Positions 24,134 through 37,533 of a stretch of 64,000 nucleotides of DNA are shown here, piece after piece. Source of the DNA: Anas platyrhynchos (lineage: Eukaryota > Chordata > Aves > Anseriformes > Anatidae). The DNA lies in contig NC_092621.1 in NCBI RefSeq assembly GCF_047663525.1, positions 75,382,501 through 75,446,500 of the forward strand. The letters are read 5' to 3'. The translations under genes and the position numbers were made by a program. Within the stretch, counting starts at the first letter, position 1. Each line of letters opens with the position of its first letter. The notes beneath the pieces are model-generated. The model was not told where the DNA came from. It did no database searches and was given only the letters and a program-made list of their open reading frames with translations.

Positions 24134-26566
24134 ACATTAATTTCTAGCTGGCAGCTAAAAGATCTTCTAAACTATGTTTTATGTAATGGGAAAATATCCC
24201 CTTCTCCATCTGACTTAGCTTCTATTTACTTGAAATAATTCGTTACATTGTTGACTTTCATGTAATTCTCCTATTAAACCTTTTCAGTTCCTTGTAAAAT
24301 GCTATGTGTACATGCTCAGATGTGCTGTGTTTATACGAATACAATACAACTTGGGTCCTTCTTTGTTTAGTGTGCTGGGGAAGAAAAAAAAAATCATTTC
24401 TTACTCCACAAGTACTTGATTAGGACAGTCATCTTTGCACTTCTCCGGCGGTACAAGGACTTCTCTAGCAACTGTGGCTCAAGAAGTAATGGTCCTAATT
24501 AAACCTGGCAATTCACTGTGACTTGCACTAGCATTGCAGGCTGCACCTTTGGTCTTCTGCTGGCTTCTGGAGAGAAGCTGATCCACACACCATCCAAGTG
24601 AGCTAAGTCCTTTGAGGGAGCCTCTCAAGGTGTCAATTAGATAGCGTGGTTTGCCGCTCCGGTTTCCAAGTCCTTCATGAAGAGGGCTGATGCAGTACAG
24701 AAGAAATTGGTGCAGAATCTTTGCGGGATTTTACTGACAGGAGAAAAGGGGAAAATGGTTTTGCCAGGCTACTAAAAACAGTTTTTATCGAAGTCTAAGT
24801 CAAGCTAAAACGATTGTGTGCGGCCACAGTTTAAAAGCAAGGATTTTATTTTTGTGTTTTCTTAAGAAAGTTCTCAAATTTCTGTTTGACTGGTAAGTGT
24901 GAAGAATAAATAGAATACATGTGCTATTGCAACAGGCACACATTAGGTTCCTGCTAAGGAATTTAATTAAAACTGCCTCACTACAAAGACTAAAATACCC
25001 TCCCATGGTGAAAATGATCTTGTGGGTAGGGCTTGACTGCCATTCAGTGCTTTGGTTCGTATCCTGCTTTCCAATCAGATTCGTTCTGGGACTGCAGTAA
25101 ACCTGGGGAGCATTTGTGGACAAATAGAACAATTTAGTGGAATTGCTAACAGACTACAGCAAGTAAATCATCGCTGATGGAAACAACGTAGCTAACCTGT
25201 TAGATAAGTGAAGTGCATTGCAGTAATCAAGCCTTGGGCTGCTGAAATTTATGGGTGCTTTAGAGAGATCCATGTCGCAGAATGCAAAAGATTGAGCAAA
25301 GACAGAAAAAAGACTTTGGTGGGTCTGGATGCCAAAAGTGCTAGGGATTGGTGCATGATATGTAGCAATGGCAGAAAAAAGAAAAAAAAAAAAAAAAAAG
25401 AAAATTTATTTGTGCTTGTTATTAACAAAGTTTACTTTGGTCTCTGGTGCAAGATCTAGCAAGCTTGGAAATGTGAGACTGCACTCCAAAATCAGCATTT
25501 CTTGGTGTTAATATACAACTGGCTGGACCTACGAAATTCCACCTCCCAGTTAGACCAGTTCTGCTCTTAAAGTAAATAGAGAGCAGGGGATAGTTCAGGG
25601 GGAGCCCTTGGGACGTCCCCAAATCCAGTTTTAAGCTCAGTGGGAGCCATTTGAGTCATACAGGTCAGGAGAGGAAAGACAGGCTTAGACTAAGAGCAGG
25701 ACCTGCGGCTTCACCTCTGTACACAACTGGCTTTCCTGGCCAATAAAACACTGCATGTCACACCTGTCTCTTCTGAGACTCTCCTCGTCCTGCAACAGGA
25801 AAAGAAAATTGGCTAGAATCCACCCAGTGAGTATGGAGAGACCTACTTCTTAGTCATTTTCACTGCCCTCCTCCCAGGACTCAGCAGGTGAGAATCCTGG
25901 GTGTGTGTGTGGTGAGTCATGGCTCATCAGGTGGCTGCTCTGTGCATGCATGTAAAACTGCGGCCTGCTCTCAACCAGACTCATAAAATGTGCCTGGAAA
26001 TGCTCAGTGAGTATTATCCAAAGCGTTTCCCCCAGACAGAGGAGGTTTGATGTCATGGTTTGCTTTGTATTTGAACAGCACTTGTGCTATTACGCAGCTA
26101 ACAAGAATATCTTGACACTCTCATAATTCGGGTAGCACTAATGAAACTCTGCATGTTGAGGAGCATTTGGCCTAGGGTTTCTTAGTTGATTTGGTTGTTG
26201 ACTGAAGATAAACTTTTTTTTTTTTTTTTTTCTCCTGTCTTAACAATTTTAGCCATCCACTTTTCAATACAGGGAATAATTTATTGTACTCACATCTTGA
26301 CATTCTGTGACCTGGATTTCTGGTACAGGATCTATTAAGTTCAGTGAAGTTACAAACAAATTGTATGAAGATTTGTCACTCTCAGTGCAGAGAGCTGCCC
26401 TCTCCCTTTGGAGTGCTGTTTTTCTCGAAGTCATGACATCAAAGTTTTCTCTTGTGTCAAGTTTTCTTGAACTGAGGCCACTGCTGTGCCTAACAATGGA
26501 GAAACGATCACATCTTTTCCAGAAAGAAGCTTTTGTACTTTTATGCAGCAAGAGCACCGCACGAGC

Positions 26567-26682
26567 ATAATAGATTTGTTACCTCCTCCAGGTGCCTTTT
26601 TGTTACGGCTTGACATAACACGTGTACAATAGAGCTGTTACTACCTCCGGGTGCCTTTCCACTACAGCTTGACATAACAGTA
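26567..26682 (+). repeat. Two-unit tandem duplication, ~59-bp period
   Basis: Unit 1 (26567-26625) and unit 2 (from 26626) share ATAGA..TGTTAC, ACCTCC, GGTGCCTTT and GCTTGACATAACA in the same order. They differ at perhaps ten positions, so the duplication is not recent. A (TTTA)n run follows at about 26703-26752. Confidence 0.85.
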
Positions 26683-28238
26683 CCCTCTAGCGGTAAACGC
26701 CTGTTTATTTATTTATTTATGTATGCATTTATTTATTTATTTGTAATGTGTTTGGAAGTGCCAGGGAAACGGAACTCGCACGGTGCCCTATTAGAGGATA
26801 ATTATTGTACTGGCATACCATTACCATACGACAGCTTTTTTCCTCTGTACAATTTTTGCTTGACACTCTTTCAGTGTTACTGATGGGCTTAAAGTAGGAC
26901 CAAAATTCTCATTAGTACAAAATCCTCATTAGTACAACTCTAGTAAATTGTCGCACATCTTTATTTCAGAGGTCTTGCAAGCTTACATGTTCTACTTTTT
27001 CACCTCCCAAATATCCTAATTATGTATTTCTGGTAGGTAACCTCCCATTTTGATTTTCTTGCCACAGGATTCTTTTATGTCCGTGCTGTTCCCTTGAAGC
27101 CTTTGATCAGTCTTGAGCAACATCACATTTATGACTCATTTGTTTTACATTTGTTATTTGTTAGCTGATTGTCTTTAAGGATGCTCCAGAGTGATTTTAG
27201 AATTTACTCCCACGTTATATTTTACAAACCACAATTCCACCTGCATGGACGGAATTTCTTTCACAACAGATGCAGAAAGATTATCTCACTTCAACTTTGT
27301 AAGTAACCAAATGTACCAATATGTGCATCACTGGGTGAGAAATCTTAGCCATGTGAACATCTGCTCTGTGTTAGATTTCTGGACATCTGCAACATCTGTA
27401 ACTGTACAATGTTGCTTTTTACATGCAACATCTACGTATTACCTGCCTACACTTCACTTTATTCTGCAGCTATTTGGAATTATTTGGAACCAAAGAGTTC
27501 AGAGTTCACACTGACATTTACTTGTGTACGCTGATGAAGTGTGTCTACAAACAGTTCCCCGTGGGTGTACAGAATTTCTGAGAGGATACTCATGGAGACA
27601 TAACTTTCCAATTGCACTTTTACAGGCCTAAATACACTTAAGATTCTAGTCTTAGCAAGCTACAAACAAACTACACACCAAATTGTACATGGGCTCTCCT
27701 GAATGACTTTACCCTAACTTCTTTCCCCTCTGTTGAGCAAATCATCCATATTCCTCCCAGATTTACTTGGCTACATGAAAACGCAGTATTTTGATTAATC
27801 GTTCTCTTCTAATTTATTTTAGTTACTGTTAGATGAACAAGAAAACCACGAAATAAGCATGAGAAATTCAGTGTTTTTTTGTTTGTTTGTTTGTTTGCTG
27901 TCTAGGTGTAACTAGAAAATAATACAAAAGATATCTCCCCCTTCTTATTTAAGAAAATTGCTTTTGCCAATTCTGTCGAAATACAGTCTTACACAGTCAT
28001 ACCCTACTAGAGACGGTGACAATCTGACAGGGGGCAAGGTGATCATGGGGGACAGGAACCGTCCAACACAGATTTGGCCTGGCTGTTAGGAGAATGCCTT
28101 TTCCTTCCCCTTGTTCTTCCTCAGACACTCAGTTTTCTCCCCTTTAGTTGTGAGAAATGGTAAGTCAGCCCTCTGACTGTGCCTCTGTGGGTGACTCTTT
28201 TCATAGACAGTGAAGTGCTCGGTGAGGGAAGTCAGAAC

Positions 28239-29423
28239 CATGGAATCATTTAGGTTGGAAAAGACCTTCAAGACCATCAAGTCCAACCATCCCCTAACAC
28301 TACACGTCTACCACTAAATCGTGTCTCTTAGTGCCATGCCCACGGGTGTCTTAAATACTTGCAGTGAGGGGAACTCCACCACCTCCCTGGGCAGCCCATT
28401 CCAACACATAACCACCCTTCCCATGAAGAAATTCTTCAAGACATCCAGTCCAAACCTTCCCTGGTTCTAAACGTGTTCCCCCACCTCGATGTCCATCTTG
28501 TGATGAGGGGCCCAAAGCTGAACACTTCCTCCCAGCCCAGGCTGCCCCCGGCCCCATCCAGCCTGGCCTTGAGCACCTCCAGGGATGGGGCACCCACAGC
28601 TCCTCTGGGCAGCCTGTGCCAGGGCCTCAGCACCCTCTGTGTGAAGGATTTCTTCCTTACATCTTTCAGTTTAAAGCCATTCTCCCTTGTCCTATCACTC
28701 CCCTCCCTGACACAGCGTCCCTCCCCACCTTTCCCGTAGGCCCCTTAGCTATGGGAAGGCCGCTGTGAGGTCTCCTCAGAGCCTTCTCTTCTCCAGGCTG
28801 AACAACACCAACTCCCTCGCCCTGATGGCCACACTGCTTTTGGTATAGCCCAGGGTATGGCTGGCTTTCTGGGCTGCCAGCACACATCAATGGCTCGTGT
28901 TGAGCTTCACATCCACCAACACCCCAACCCCTTCCCCTCAGGGCTGCTCTCAATCCATTTCTCCACCCCCCCTGTGTCTGTGCTTGGCATTGCTCTGACC
29001 CAGGTGCAGCGCCTTGCGCTTGGTCTGTTGAACTCCTTGAGGTTCACACTGGTCCACCTCTCAAGCCTGTTCAGGTCCCTCTGATGGCATCCCTTCCCTC
29101 CAGTGATGGCACTCAAGATGATCTGCTCCATAATCTTCCCTGGCACCGAGGTTAGACCGAGAGGCGTGTAGTTCCCTGGGTCCTTCTCCCAGCCCTTCCT
29201 GCAGATGGGCATCACATTTGCAAACTTCCAGTCAGCTGGGACCTCCCCTGGTAGCCAGGACTGCTGATAAACGATGGGAAGTGGCTTGGTGAGCACTTCC
29301 ACTAGCTCCTTCAGTACCCTTGGGTGGATCTTATCTGGCCCCATAGACCTGTGGGTGCTCAAGTGCTGTTGTAGGTTGCTAACCACTTCCCCATGGATTA
29401 TAAGGTGCCTCTGAGAAGGCAAT
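28239..29423 (-). mobile_element. Mosaic of two CR1 fragments, ~1.2 kb
   Basis: Minus-strand reading. The upstream piece (about 29423-28541) starts in the reverse transcriptase N-terminal half (KIHPRVLKEL, SWLPGEVPADWK, LTSVPGKIMEQIIL). It then skips the whole palm region with the YADD box, resuming at QRDLNRLERW near 29090. It runs to the RLPRGAVGAPSLEVLKARLD end of the ORF. There it joins a second CR1 piece (about 28540-28239) entering at the SDRTRGN-equivalent and ending with the 3' UTR and a CATGGAATCATTTAGG tail. The frame stays open for 171 codons across the internal deletion (29422-28907). Neither piece can be active. Confidence 0.9.
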
Positions 29424-32124
29424 CAAAAGCCGGTCATCATTTGTCAGTCATAACCTGTAAATCAGTTACCATTTAACCTGCTGTTAAATGGCTGCCTTGT
29501 CGCTCTGCTCTCACAGGTACTTACCCTCTTGCTTGCCTTCTCATTAGGATGCTCATAATTCAGGGCAGGGCTAGTGATACACGCTCTGTTTACCCAGCAG
29601 CAGGCTCAGTGGGACCCAACCTTTAGTGTATCAGAGGTAAACAGCTCGTAAGCCAGGCTAGAGGAATGATCAGGCTCTTCCCTTTAGACTTGTGCTTCTG
29701 CTCCTTCCAAAGAAGTTTGAAGAGTGAGAATCTTAGTCAAGGAGTTGCAGCAATCAGTCTCTTCACATCGTGTAGCATTGCTTGGTGTTCTTTCTTCCTG
29801 AAAGCGCAGAGAAGGAAAATCTGGTGAGTATGTATGCTCCACTGTTTTTAAGTTCAGTTATCATTTGACAGATACCACGAAGTGTTCAGGCAATGAGTAT
29901 GATCTGTGCCTCATCTCAGTTAAAATGTGTGGCGAAACACCAAGAGCCCTTTGCTGTCAGAAGGAAGAAAGTGTGTAGCATAAAGCAGTGGCTTGCTGTA
30001 TTCTGATAGATGCTGTATTCTGATAGATCTTTTTTATTTTTATTTTTTTTTTTAAAGGCTAAAGCAAAGGTAGCAGAGTTTTAAACTAAGGGAGACAGAG
30101 AAAAACCATTTAAGCTGGTTACTCATGTCTTTGGTTCATTGCTGTCACAAAGGACAGTGTCTCCATAATTTATTAGACATGCTCAATGCTGTTAAAGGAA
30201 AATGCAAAGTGTGTATTGAAAACACAGATGGGAAGGATTTAAGTTTTGGATGCTACCACAAATTATCTTTTAAAGCACTTTGTCTATTTTACTGACTGTG
30301 CAGCCCCCCCAAGCACATCCTGAAGAAGTGCCTTCACAAATTGCATGGAAACCTATCTTCAGTTTCACCATTCCACTTGCTACACAGGAAAATAGTTTTT
30401 GTGTAAATCAAACCGTACTGAAAAATAAATAAATAAATAAATAAACTAGATCACTTCAAATCACGTGAAATCCTCACAGCAGTACTAGTTTTCAAGGGAA
30501 CAACATAAGAGAAAATCCTTGTTGAAAAAAATCCCACCAGAGGTCGTAAGACAGAACTATTAAAAACTTTTCTAACAGGAATACAGTTTTGAAGAATATT
30601 AAATGCCAAGACTTCGAACAGGACCGAACACATAGCCAGCCTCTGTTTCTGTAGGTATGGAAGTAGCTCATTTCAGGCAGATGGGAGCGCCGGGATAGTC
30701 TGTGCCTCGCCTCTCTGCAGCAGGCTGCTGAGCAAAGACAGAACCGAGGTGTCATGAGCACCCTCGTTAATTCCTGCTAATGTAACCTTTAACAGGAGCA
30801 AGAATGCCTCAGTGCAGATTGCTAATTCTTCCTTTTGTCTAACTCCTGCCAACTTCCCAGAAGGAAACTGAACCAGTTTTAGCAGTGTCTTGCAGCAGAG
30901 CACCCCAGACAGGTGTGTCTACCTTTGCCAGAGGCGTGTACAGAGAAATTGTTCGAGATGTTTCCAATGCTAGTACATCTTTTTTATTTTTTATTTTTTT
31001 TACAGAGGTTGTAGGAATGCTCTGAATGTTACTGTTGGAGCTCAGTTATCTGTATGAAAAGCGCTAGGACAAACAGATGTGCTGTTTATCTTGGCAATGC
31101 TGCTCTGCATTGATCTTCCAGCATGACATTGAGGCATGGTCAGATATTCGTATCCGTATAAAAGTCACAGTGGTTGAAGGATGCAGGGGAGGGAACTTCT
31201 GCTTCTCCACTTTTCCCCTCAGCCATCTGTGTCTTCTTTCCAGTATAAAATTAAATGTCTGTATCTCTTAGACAAAGACATAGAGAGAAAATTGGGTGGC
31301 AGTTCTCTCTGCAGGTTTAAAGCCTAAACTGGGCCCCAAGGCATGAGTTTTAAACATTTGGAGGCAAAAGTAGCTCAAGCTATCACTGAAATTAAGGGAA
31401 GGACCTTAACTGAACCTCAAGGTGTTAAAATACAAAATATTCATCGTGTGCCTGTGATGCAGTTCACCCACCCAAGCTAAAGGGATTCCACTATACAAAC
31501 CCTGCAGACCTGTATGCCATGGGCAGGTATGCAGTGTGATCCTCCCTTTCTTCCAGACGTCATAACTGCCAGCAAAAAATTACAGAAAATAAGCTGTGAC
31601 ATGGAAGAGCCTTATCCTGGTGACAGTGACACACAGGGGGATGCGCGCCTTGAGGCTCCTGAAGTATTTCTCAGGTGGTTGGAGAGGTATTCAACCTCCA
31701 GCAAGCTCCCCAGCAGTGCACTGGATGTGGGCACCAATAACTGCCTAATGCATACCCTGCTGTGACTTATTTCTGTAATTAGTTGTATGGAGCAGCAGGC
31801 ACAAGAGAGCTGTGGCCGCCCTGCTGACTGTTATTAATTATTAAGCATGTTTCCTTGGACATGTACATGCCCTTGAAGCTGCAAACCTTCCTTTAAAGCT
31901 TTGGAAAACTTGTTTTTGTAACGTGCAGTGCCTTGATTTTTCCTTTTCTATAAGTTTCCTTTTTTTTTTTTTTTTTTTTTCCGGTGATACAGATGAGCAT
32001 TATTCCTTTAGCATCGTACCCTTCGCTAGGAATATGGGCCATTTTTCACAGAGAGCTCTCCTAAAACCAGAGGGGGAAGGGGCCTGACCTGAGGAGTTCA
32101 CAATGTAGTGAGGTAAAACAGGCT

Positions 32125-32200
32125 AGAGGAGCAGGCACAGAAAGAATTGCCCAAGGTCACAGGGCAGAGCTGGAAATGAAACCTGGCCGTGTTCTCTCCC
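32125..32200 (-). mobile_element. MIR-like SINE relic
   Basis: AATTGCCCAAGGTCACAGGG followed by CAGAGCTGG and GAAACCTGGCC resembles the reverse complement of the amniote MIR core region (tRNA-derived box plus the GACCTTGGGCAA block). Only about 75 bases are legible. Ancient SINEs of this kind persist at low copy in bird genomes. Chance resemblance is possible. Confidence 0.5.
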
Positions 32201-35093
32201 CCTCACAGGCCACCTTGCATGCCAGCTTTGCACAGTCTCACTGAAACAGAGCTACCCATTTGTACCTGCTTTGAAATGGCTTTTCTGGCATATCATTAAC
32301 AAAAAAAAAAAAAAAAAAAACACCTGGTTATATCGTGTCCCTTCTACTGACATCACAACAAATGCTGAAATCTGGTCCCCCTTCAGTGCAGGTTTTCACC
32401 CTCTCTGAATGCTGCTTCTGCCTCAGCCCTTGCACATCCTATTGTCAACATCCACGTGCAGGACAGCAGCAGCTCATGGGGGGTTTCTGAAAAAAAGGGA
32501 CATGGAGAGCCAGAGCAACGAGGCAGCACAGGTTATAATTTGTGTATAACCTGGTCTGCAAAAACAGCCACCTGTAACCTCATGCTTCAGGTAGCTTTAA
32601 AATAATTTACAGTAATTAAATGCCTGCGAAATCCAAAATTGTACAGAAGAATTTTAGGCAGCAGAAAGAGTGTTGCACCTTTAAAGACAGTGGGAAATAG
32701 AAACAGCAAATCTTCTGCTTGGCATAGGTGGTCTGACCTTGTCTGGAGCTGGCCTCAGCATATCAAATAGAGGAAGAATGTAGCAGAAGGAGTCTTTTTA
32801 ATTAATCACCTTGTTTACCTTGGCCCTTCAGTTCTTTATATGACTGTGCATATGAATGTAAAAGGGGGAGGTTGCACCTTAGTCAATATGTTATTTAGTG
32901 AAGTTTTTTTTTTTTTTTTGTCAGCTTAGCTCCCATGGTAGTTGTACTTACTGCTAATTTATTACAGCCTTATTAAAAAAGCTTCACTTTGAAGAATAAG
33001 ATAATGGCTTTGTTGCCACTTTTTGCTTTGGTTTGATATGGGCTTGCTGGCTCTCCTGAAAACAAAATCTTCTAAAAGGTGCATCATTAAGACATCAAAC
33101 AGAACGAAGAAATTACACTTGACACTTGGCTTAGTCACACATTTTTCTAGCCATCCGTATTTTAGTCTCTTGTTATAATTACTGTTCCCCATTTATTTAC
33201 CAAACTATTTTGAGACTTGCTACTGTGCAAGTTACAGCACACCTCAAGGTGCCAGATACCTTTTAGCTGCTGTTGTAAAAACAATAGAGCAGAGGATGGC
33301 GCACAGGCTCACCCTTGTTGTCCTTGCTCCGTGGCAGCTCCCTGTCTAGCCACAGCACCACGGGGGGGAGGCTGGCAGTGGGTCTGTCCATCTGTCCATC
33401 TGCAGACCCTATGGATTTTGAGTGGTGGGGACTCCAGTGGCAGCTGCTGGGTTGCTGGCCCTGTCTCAGCTGCTTTGCCTTCTGCAAAACTTCTTGGCGC
33501 CAGCAGCAGGAGACTAGCAATGAAGACATACTGAGGGCTGCTCCCTGTTATAAAACACGAGCCGGACAAAAACAAGCTGGCTGCTTCTGAAGAAAACTTG
33601 TCTACTTGCAGGGCATCACAGCAGAGTCTGTGGATACCCCGTATCCATCACCTGGAAGGGAAAAGGCTGCCAGGTGCTGGCGGTGGCCACTGTGTCCCCA
33701 CGGGCATGGCTCGGTGCCGCCGGGCGGGCGTCTGATGGGTGTCAGGGCACAGCCTGAGGCAGCTTTCTGCTGCAATCACAGCCCCTGGATGCAGGCTCCC
33801 TTCAGCTTAATGAGGGGTAATAGTTGATAATCCTCTAGCATCTGCTAGGTAACAAAGAAAAATCTCTTACCAGATTCTCCTGTATTTTTTTTTTTCTCTC
33901 CTTGTTTTAGATTAGTAGCTCAAACCTTAGCATCACAACTGTCTTATTTTGCTATGTCTCATTGTGACTTATTCACTGACTTCCTTTTCCCCAAAATAAA
34001 TCATTTTGTTTTATATTTGACACAATCTTGCTAGTATTTGTTGTTATTATTATTGTGCTGGGGTTGCCCTTATGTTTATTCTAACAAAAAAAGGTTTCTC
34101 ACTTTCTCTTGAATTTCTCTTTTCTTGAATTTCTAAACAGATCTTCTTTCAACTTGCTTGGCTTATACTCTCGTTTTGGAATATTTTTTGGTTGTATTAT
34201 ATTTTTGAATTTCAGATAAACATTGCAGTCAGCTTAGGACATATTCCCACAATTTCCATTTGACCTTTTTATTAGAATACCACATAATTCATAAGTCAGC
34301 CATTCTGATTGCTGGCATGTTTCCCCGCTCTTCCCTTTGATCTATAAAATTACTGTTCTGCAAGCTGACCCGTCAAGCAATTCCTTATAAATAAAATGTG
34401 CCTTTTGAGAACAGGTTCCTGCATGGGCCAGAAGGCTGAAGATGTCAGCCTTTCCCAGTGGAGGTGTTCCCAGTCTGGGATTTCTCTGGAACTGGCTGGA
34501 GGAGGTGACAGCTACGTGGATGAGCAGCAGCAGGAACCCTTCGGCTGACCAGGCAGTGTTTTACATACCACTTTGAAGTTTGTCTGCTTCGTTTGGAAGC
34601 CCCCACTTCTGTCAAGCTGTTATTCGGCTTCTGCAGGAGTGCTGTGTGGCTCTTGGATGCCTGTGTGCCCCTGCGTGTGCCTGGTGGTGGTGGTGTCCTT
34701 CCCTTCTGCGATGGCTTGTTCCCACTCGCTTCCAGGAAAAAATGGAACTGGTACAGCCGCTGCTTCTACTTCTCTGCCAGATCCCTTCCCGTGCTAAGAT
34801 GATTAGGTTTATTTGCTTCAGCTTTGCATGCTCAGAATGAAATTAGGCAAGTTATTTCGGTGACAAATGTCAGGATAAATCCTATACTGCCTGTACTTTT
34901 TTGAATGCAGTTACTAATGGAGTCATTGACTGATTTACACAATAATAGGATTACTTAGGGTGCCTCTTCAGAATGGAGTAGTGCCCCAAATTTTTAGAGA
35001 GTGAGTAGAAAGAAAATATTTATCGATACATCAAAATAAAAAAGATCTGATATTCAGAATCTATAGGGGTGTAACAAAAGGGTACTACCAATT

Positions 35094-35128
35094 AAAAAAA
35101 AAAAAAAAAAAGAGAGAGAGAGAGAGAG
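35094..35128 (+). repeat. Poly-A followed by (AG)n
   Basis: A run of about 17 A residues passes directly into about nine AG units. It is a compound microsatellite with no attached element. Confidence 0.9.
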
Positions 35129-35298
35129 AATTATGTTAAAGATTGACTGGTTTACTGATTCTGAAACCTTTATTTTTGTCCTTATTTTAATTTTCCCTAT
35201 TTTGATTTGGAAGACTAAAGCATTATTTATTTATTTGTTTGTTTATTTTAAATGAAAGGGAGGATTATATATATAGGTTAATCTTCCCTTTTTTTTCC

Positions 35299-35301
<3 letters not shown>

Positions 35302-35340
<39 letters not shown>
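35302..35340 (+). repeat. (TA)n microsatellite
   Basis: About 19 uninterrupted TA units, a self-complementary tract able to extrude a cruciform. It lies 300 bases before a poly-A run of 35. Confidence 0.92.
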
Positions 35341-35344
<4 letters not shown>

Positions 35345-35642
35345 AGGTTGCACAGCACCAAGCAAAAGTTTTCTTTTTCCTGACTGAATCTGATGTGCTG
35401 TTGAAGCTTGTGATGGACTTTGGGTAACAAAAGTGATTTTCACTTCCAGTGAGGGATTCTCACCACCTCCCAGAACTGGATGAGAACACGGCTGAACAGC
35501 TTGGTAGGTAGCAAAGAGGAACGCAGGCCATCTTCCAGGTAGCTTTCCCTGCAATCTGCCTTCAGAAGCAGTATAAGCAACACCAAAACACGAAATGGCT
35601 ACCTGATTCATGCTGTTGTACACTGAAATGATAAGGCTTGGG

Positions 35643-35677
<35 letters not shown>
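35643..35677 (+). repeat. Poly-A tract of 35
   Basis: Thirty-five A residues after GGCTTGGG. No polyadenylation hexamer lies just upstream, so a processed-transcript origin is not supported. Confidence 0.9.
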
Positions 35678-35680
<3 letters not shown>

Positions 35681-37284
35681 TCAGTTGAACCGAGACACAC
35701 AGAAAAAAACCTTGCAACCGCATCCTGAGGGAAACTGCAAAAATAACCTGCATTTTGCTATTTGTACAGTCAGCCTAGTACTGTCAGGGTCAATCTTCAC
35801 CAGCACAGGGAGACACAACAAAGGCCAAAACGACAAGGACTGGGTGGTGGAAGTTAAGCCTCTAGCAACAATTGTTCTCACTCATGGGTGACTGAGTGCT
35901 GCTCTCAGCTGTTGCGAATATTTGTTTCCAGAGAATGACCCAGTATATAGCTGTAAGCTGTAAGGGATTGGCCTTCCCTCTGCTGCTCCAGGGTTTAAGA
36001 GCTACCTGGGAAGCTCCCAGCCCACTAGATGCCTACAGCAACTTGCTCAGCCACTGCTGTGTAATCTTTACGTATGTATTTTCACAGGTATTAGCTCAAG
36101 CAATTGTCTCACAGGCAGGAGAAGCCAGGCAGCAGAGCTGCTGAACGGCATGATATTTATCGCTGTGCATTGTTTTGATGCGTGGGACCATGTTTAGTGG
36201 TTCACAGAGATGTTGTACACTGAGATGATCTGTGTATGATATTTTTCATAGTCAAATATAGAATATTATATAGAAGTCATTCCTGAAGAGCTGAGTTAGT
36301 CCTTTAGGAAACAGGGAGAAACAAGTGATACAGCAGGTCAGCCTGCAGGTCATCTGCCAAGAGAAAAGACTGGCTTTAATTTACACTTCCAGTGGTGTCA
36401 GGTCTGAAAGTCTATTAACATTCATAAAATGAAATGAGTTGTGGACAGCTGCCAAAGAAGAGACCTATGATTCAGCTGCAGGATTGCAAGCACTGGTTTG
36501 TGTCTGTGTTGGGAGGAAGTCGTGACAGCTACAGGGCTGCAGGATGGAGCTGTGCATATGGAAGGTAAAAGTAAGTGGGTTTTGCAAGCAGCAAAACCAG
36601 AGTCCCTGATCCCTTAGCAAAACAGGTGGGGAGGTAACCCACCTCCAGGCCACCCAGGCTTAGGAAGCAGATTTTACACGGCATTTGAATACACAAGAAA
36701 CTTCATTAATGTTACTTCCTGCCAGAGATAAGGGATCACAAAGAATATGTTTGAAATGAATCACCTCTTTTTAAATGCAGATAGCTGAGCGCACCTCTGG
36801 GAAGCATCCCTCCTGATGTGAAGGCTACTTCTCCCCTCAGCAAAATGTGTGTGGTTTGCCTTTATAAACTCCCTTCACCATTGCTGGTATTTCAGTGGAA
36901 AGAAGGCCTCTGTACACCCCTGAGACCAGATCCTATCCTGTGCTCTGTCGTGCCCTGTAAGGCAGTTCAGGAGGCCTGAGGCTTCTAATCAGATGAAATA
37001 GAGACCTCTCAACCCCACTGTTGTCTTTTGTGAACACCTGCAGTAACAAATCCGCTAGAGGAGGTGTGAGGCACACAATTAAAGCTGTGTTTTTGCAGTA
37101 GGGAATTATTTTCCTGTATTCCAAGGCAGTTGTGTAGTCATACCAAGGAGAAGTGCCACACTGTTCCAAAATACGGCAGAAGCTTCAGAAAAACAGGATG
37201 AGCAGTGAGAGAAGAGTGAAACAAAGATCACAAGTTCTCAAAACATAAGAAAGGAGAAATTAAAGGGTTGAAAAAAAGAAAAAA

Positions 37285-37531
37285 TGTACATATATGGTAT
37301 AGAGGAGCGTTGAGGAGCTTGTGAACCTGCAGTACCCAGCCAATGAGGAAACAGGGGAGGTGATCAGGCGTCGGGGAATAGGGAATAAAAGGTTAGGATT
37401 TGTTTTCTAAAATGTGCTGCTGATTGACAGGACACCCAGCATTGCAATCGCAAGTAAAACAGCTTCACAGAAGAGCCTGTCTGAAGAAAATTCTTTGATA
37501 TTTTTCTCACAGAGGCAACCAGTCAGCCACA
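37285..37531 (+). mobile_element. Putative endogenous retroviral 5' LTR remnant
   Basis: The signals follow LTR order: CCAAT at about 37339, a TATA-like GAATAAAAGG near 37383, then a transcript-start and poly-A region (AAGTAAAACAGC, about 37452). The U5-like end CAGCCACA is two bases before a TGGTGACCC primer-binding-like site. The left end (TGTACATA at 37285) is a guess, since no target duplication or second LTR was found. It differs from the solo LTR at 10140. Confidence is limited because the call rests on signal order alone. Confidence 0.45.
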
Positions 37532-37533
37532 GA

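Larger units (their letters stand above)
20166..28238. other. Intergenic stretch, no gene recognised
   Basis: AT-rich DNA with many poly-T/poly-A runs (23227, 24097, 25380, 26217). An octamer motif ATTTGCAT lies at 20614 in a moderately GC-rich block (20530-20760) next to the island, which could be promoter-proximal regulatory DNA. A 59-bp tandem duplication is at 26567. No coding exon or RNA gene could be supported. Confidence 0.45.
29424..37284. other. Intergenic stretch with simple repeats, no gene recognised
   Basis: Nothing coding could be supported. It contains a MIR-like relic (32125), poly-T at 31960, poly-A at 32300, an A/AG array at 35094, a TA array at 35302 and a poly-A of 35 at 35643. 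The short open frame at 31514-31765 has no recognisable domain. Confidence 0.45.

Noticed and set aside
35643-35677. Poly-A run as the tail of a processed pseudogene
   Set aside because: No polyadenylation signal or gene-like sequence precedes it and no flanking duplication was seen.
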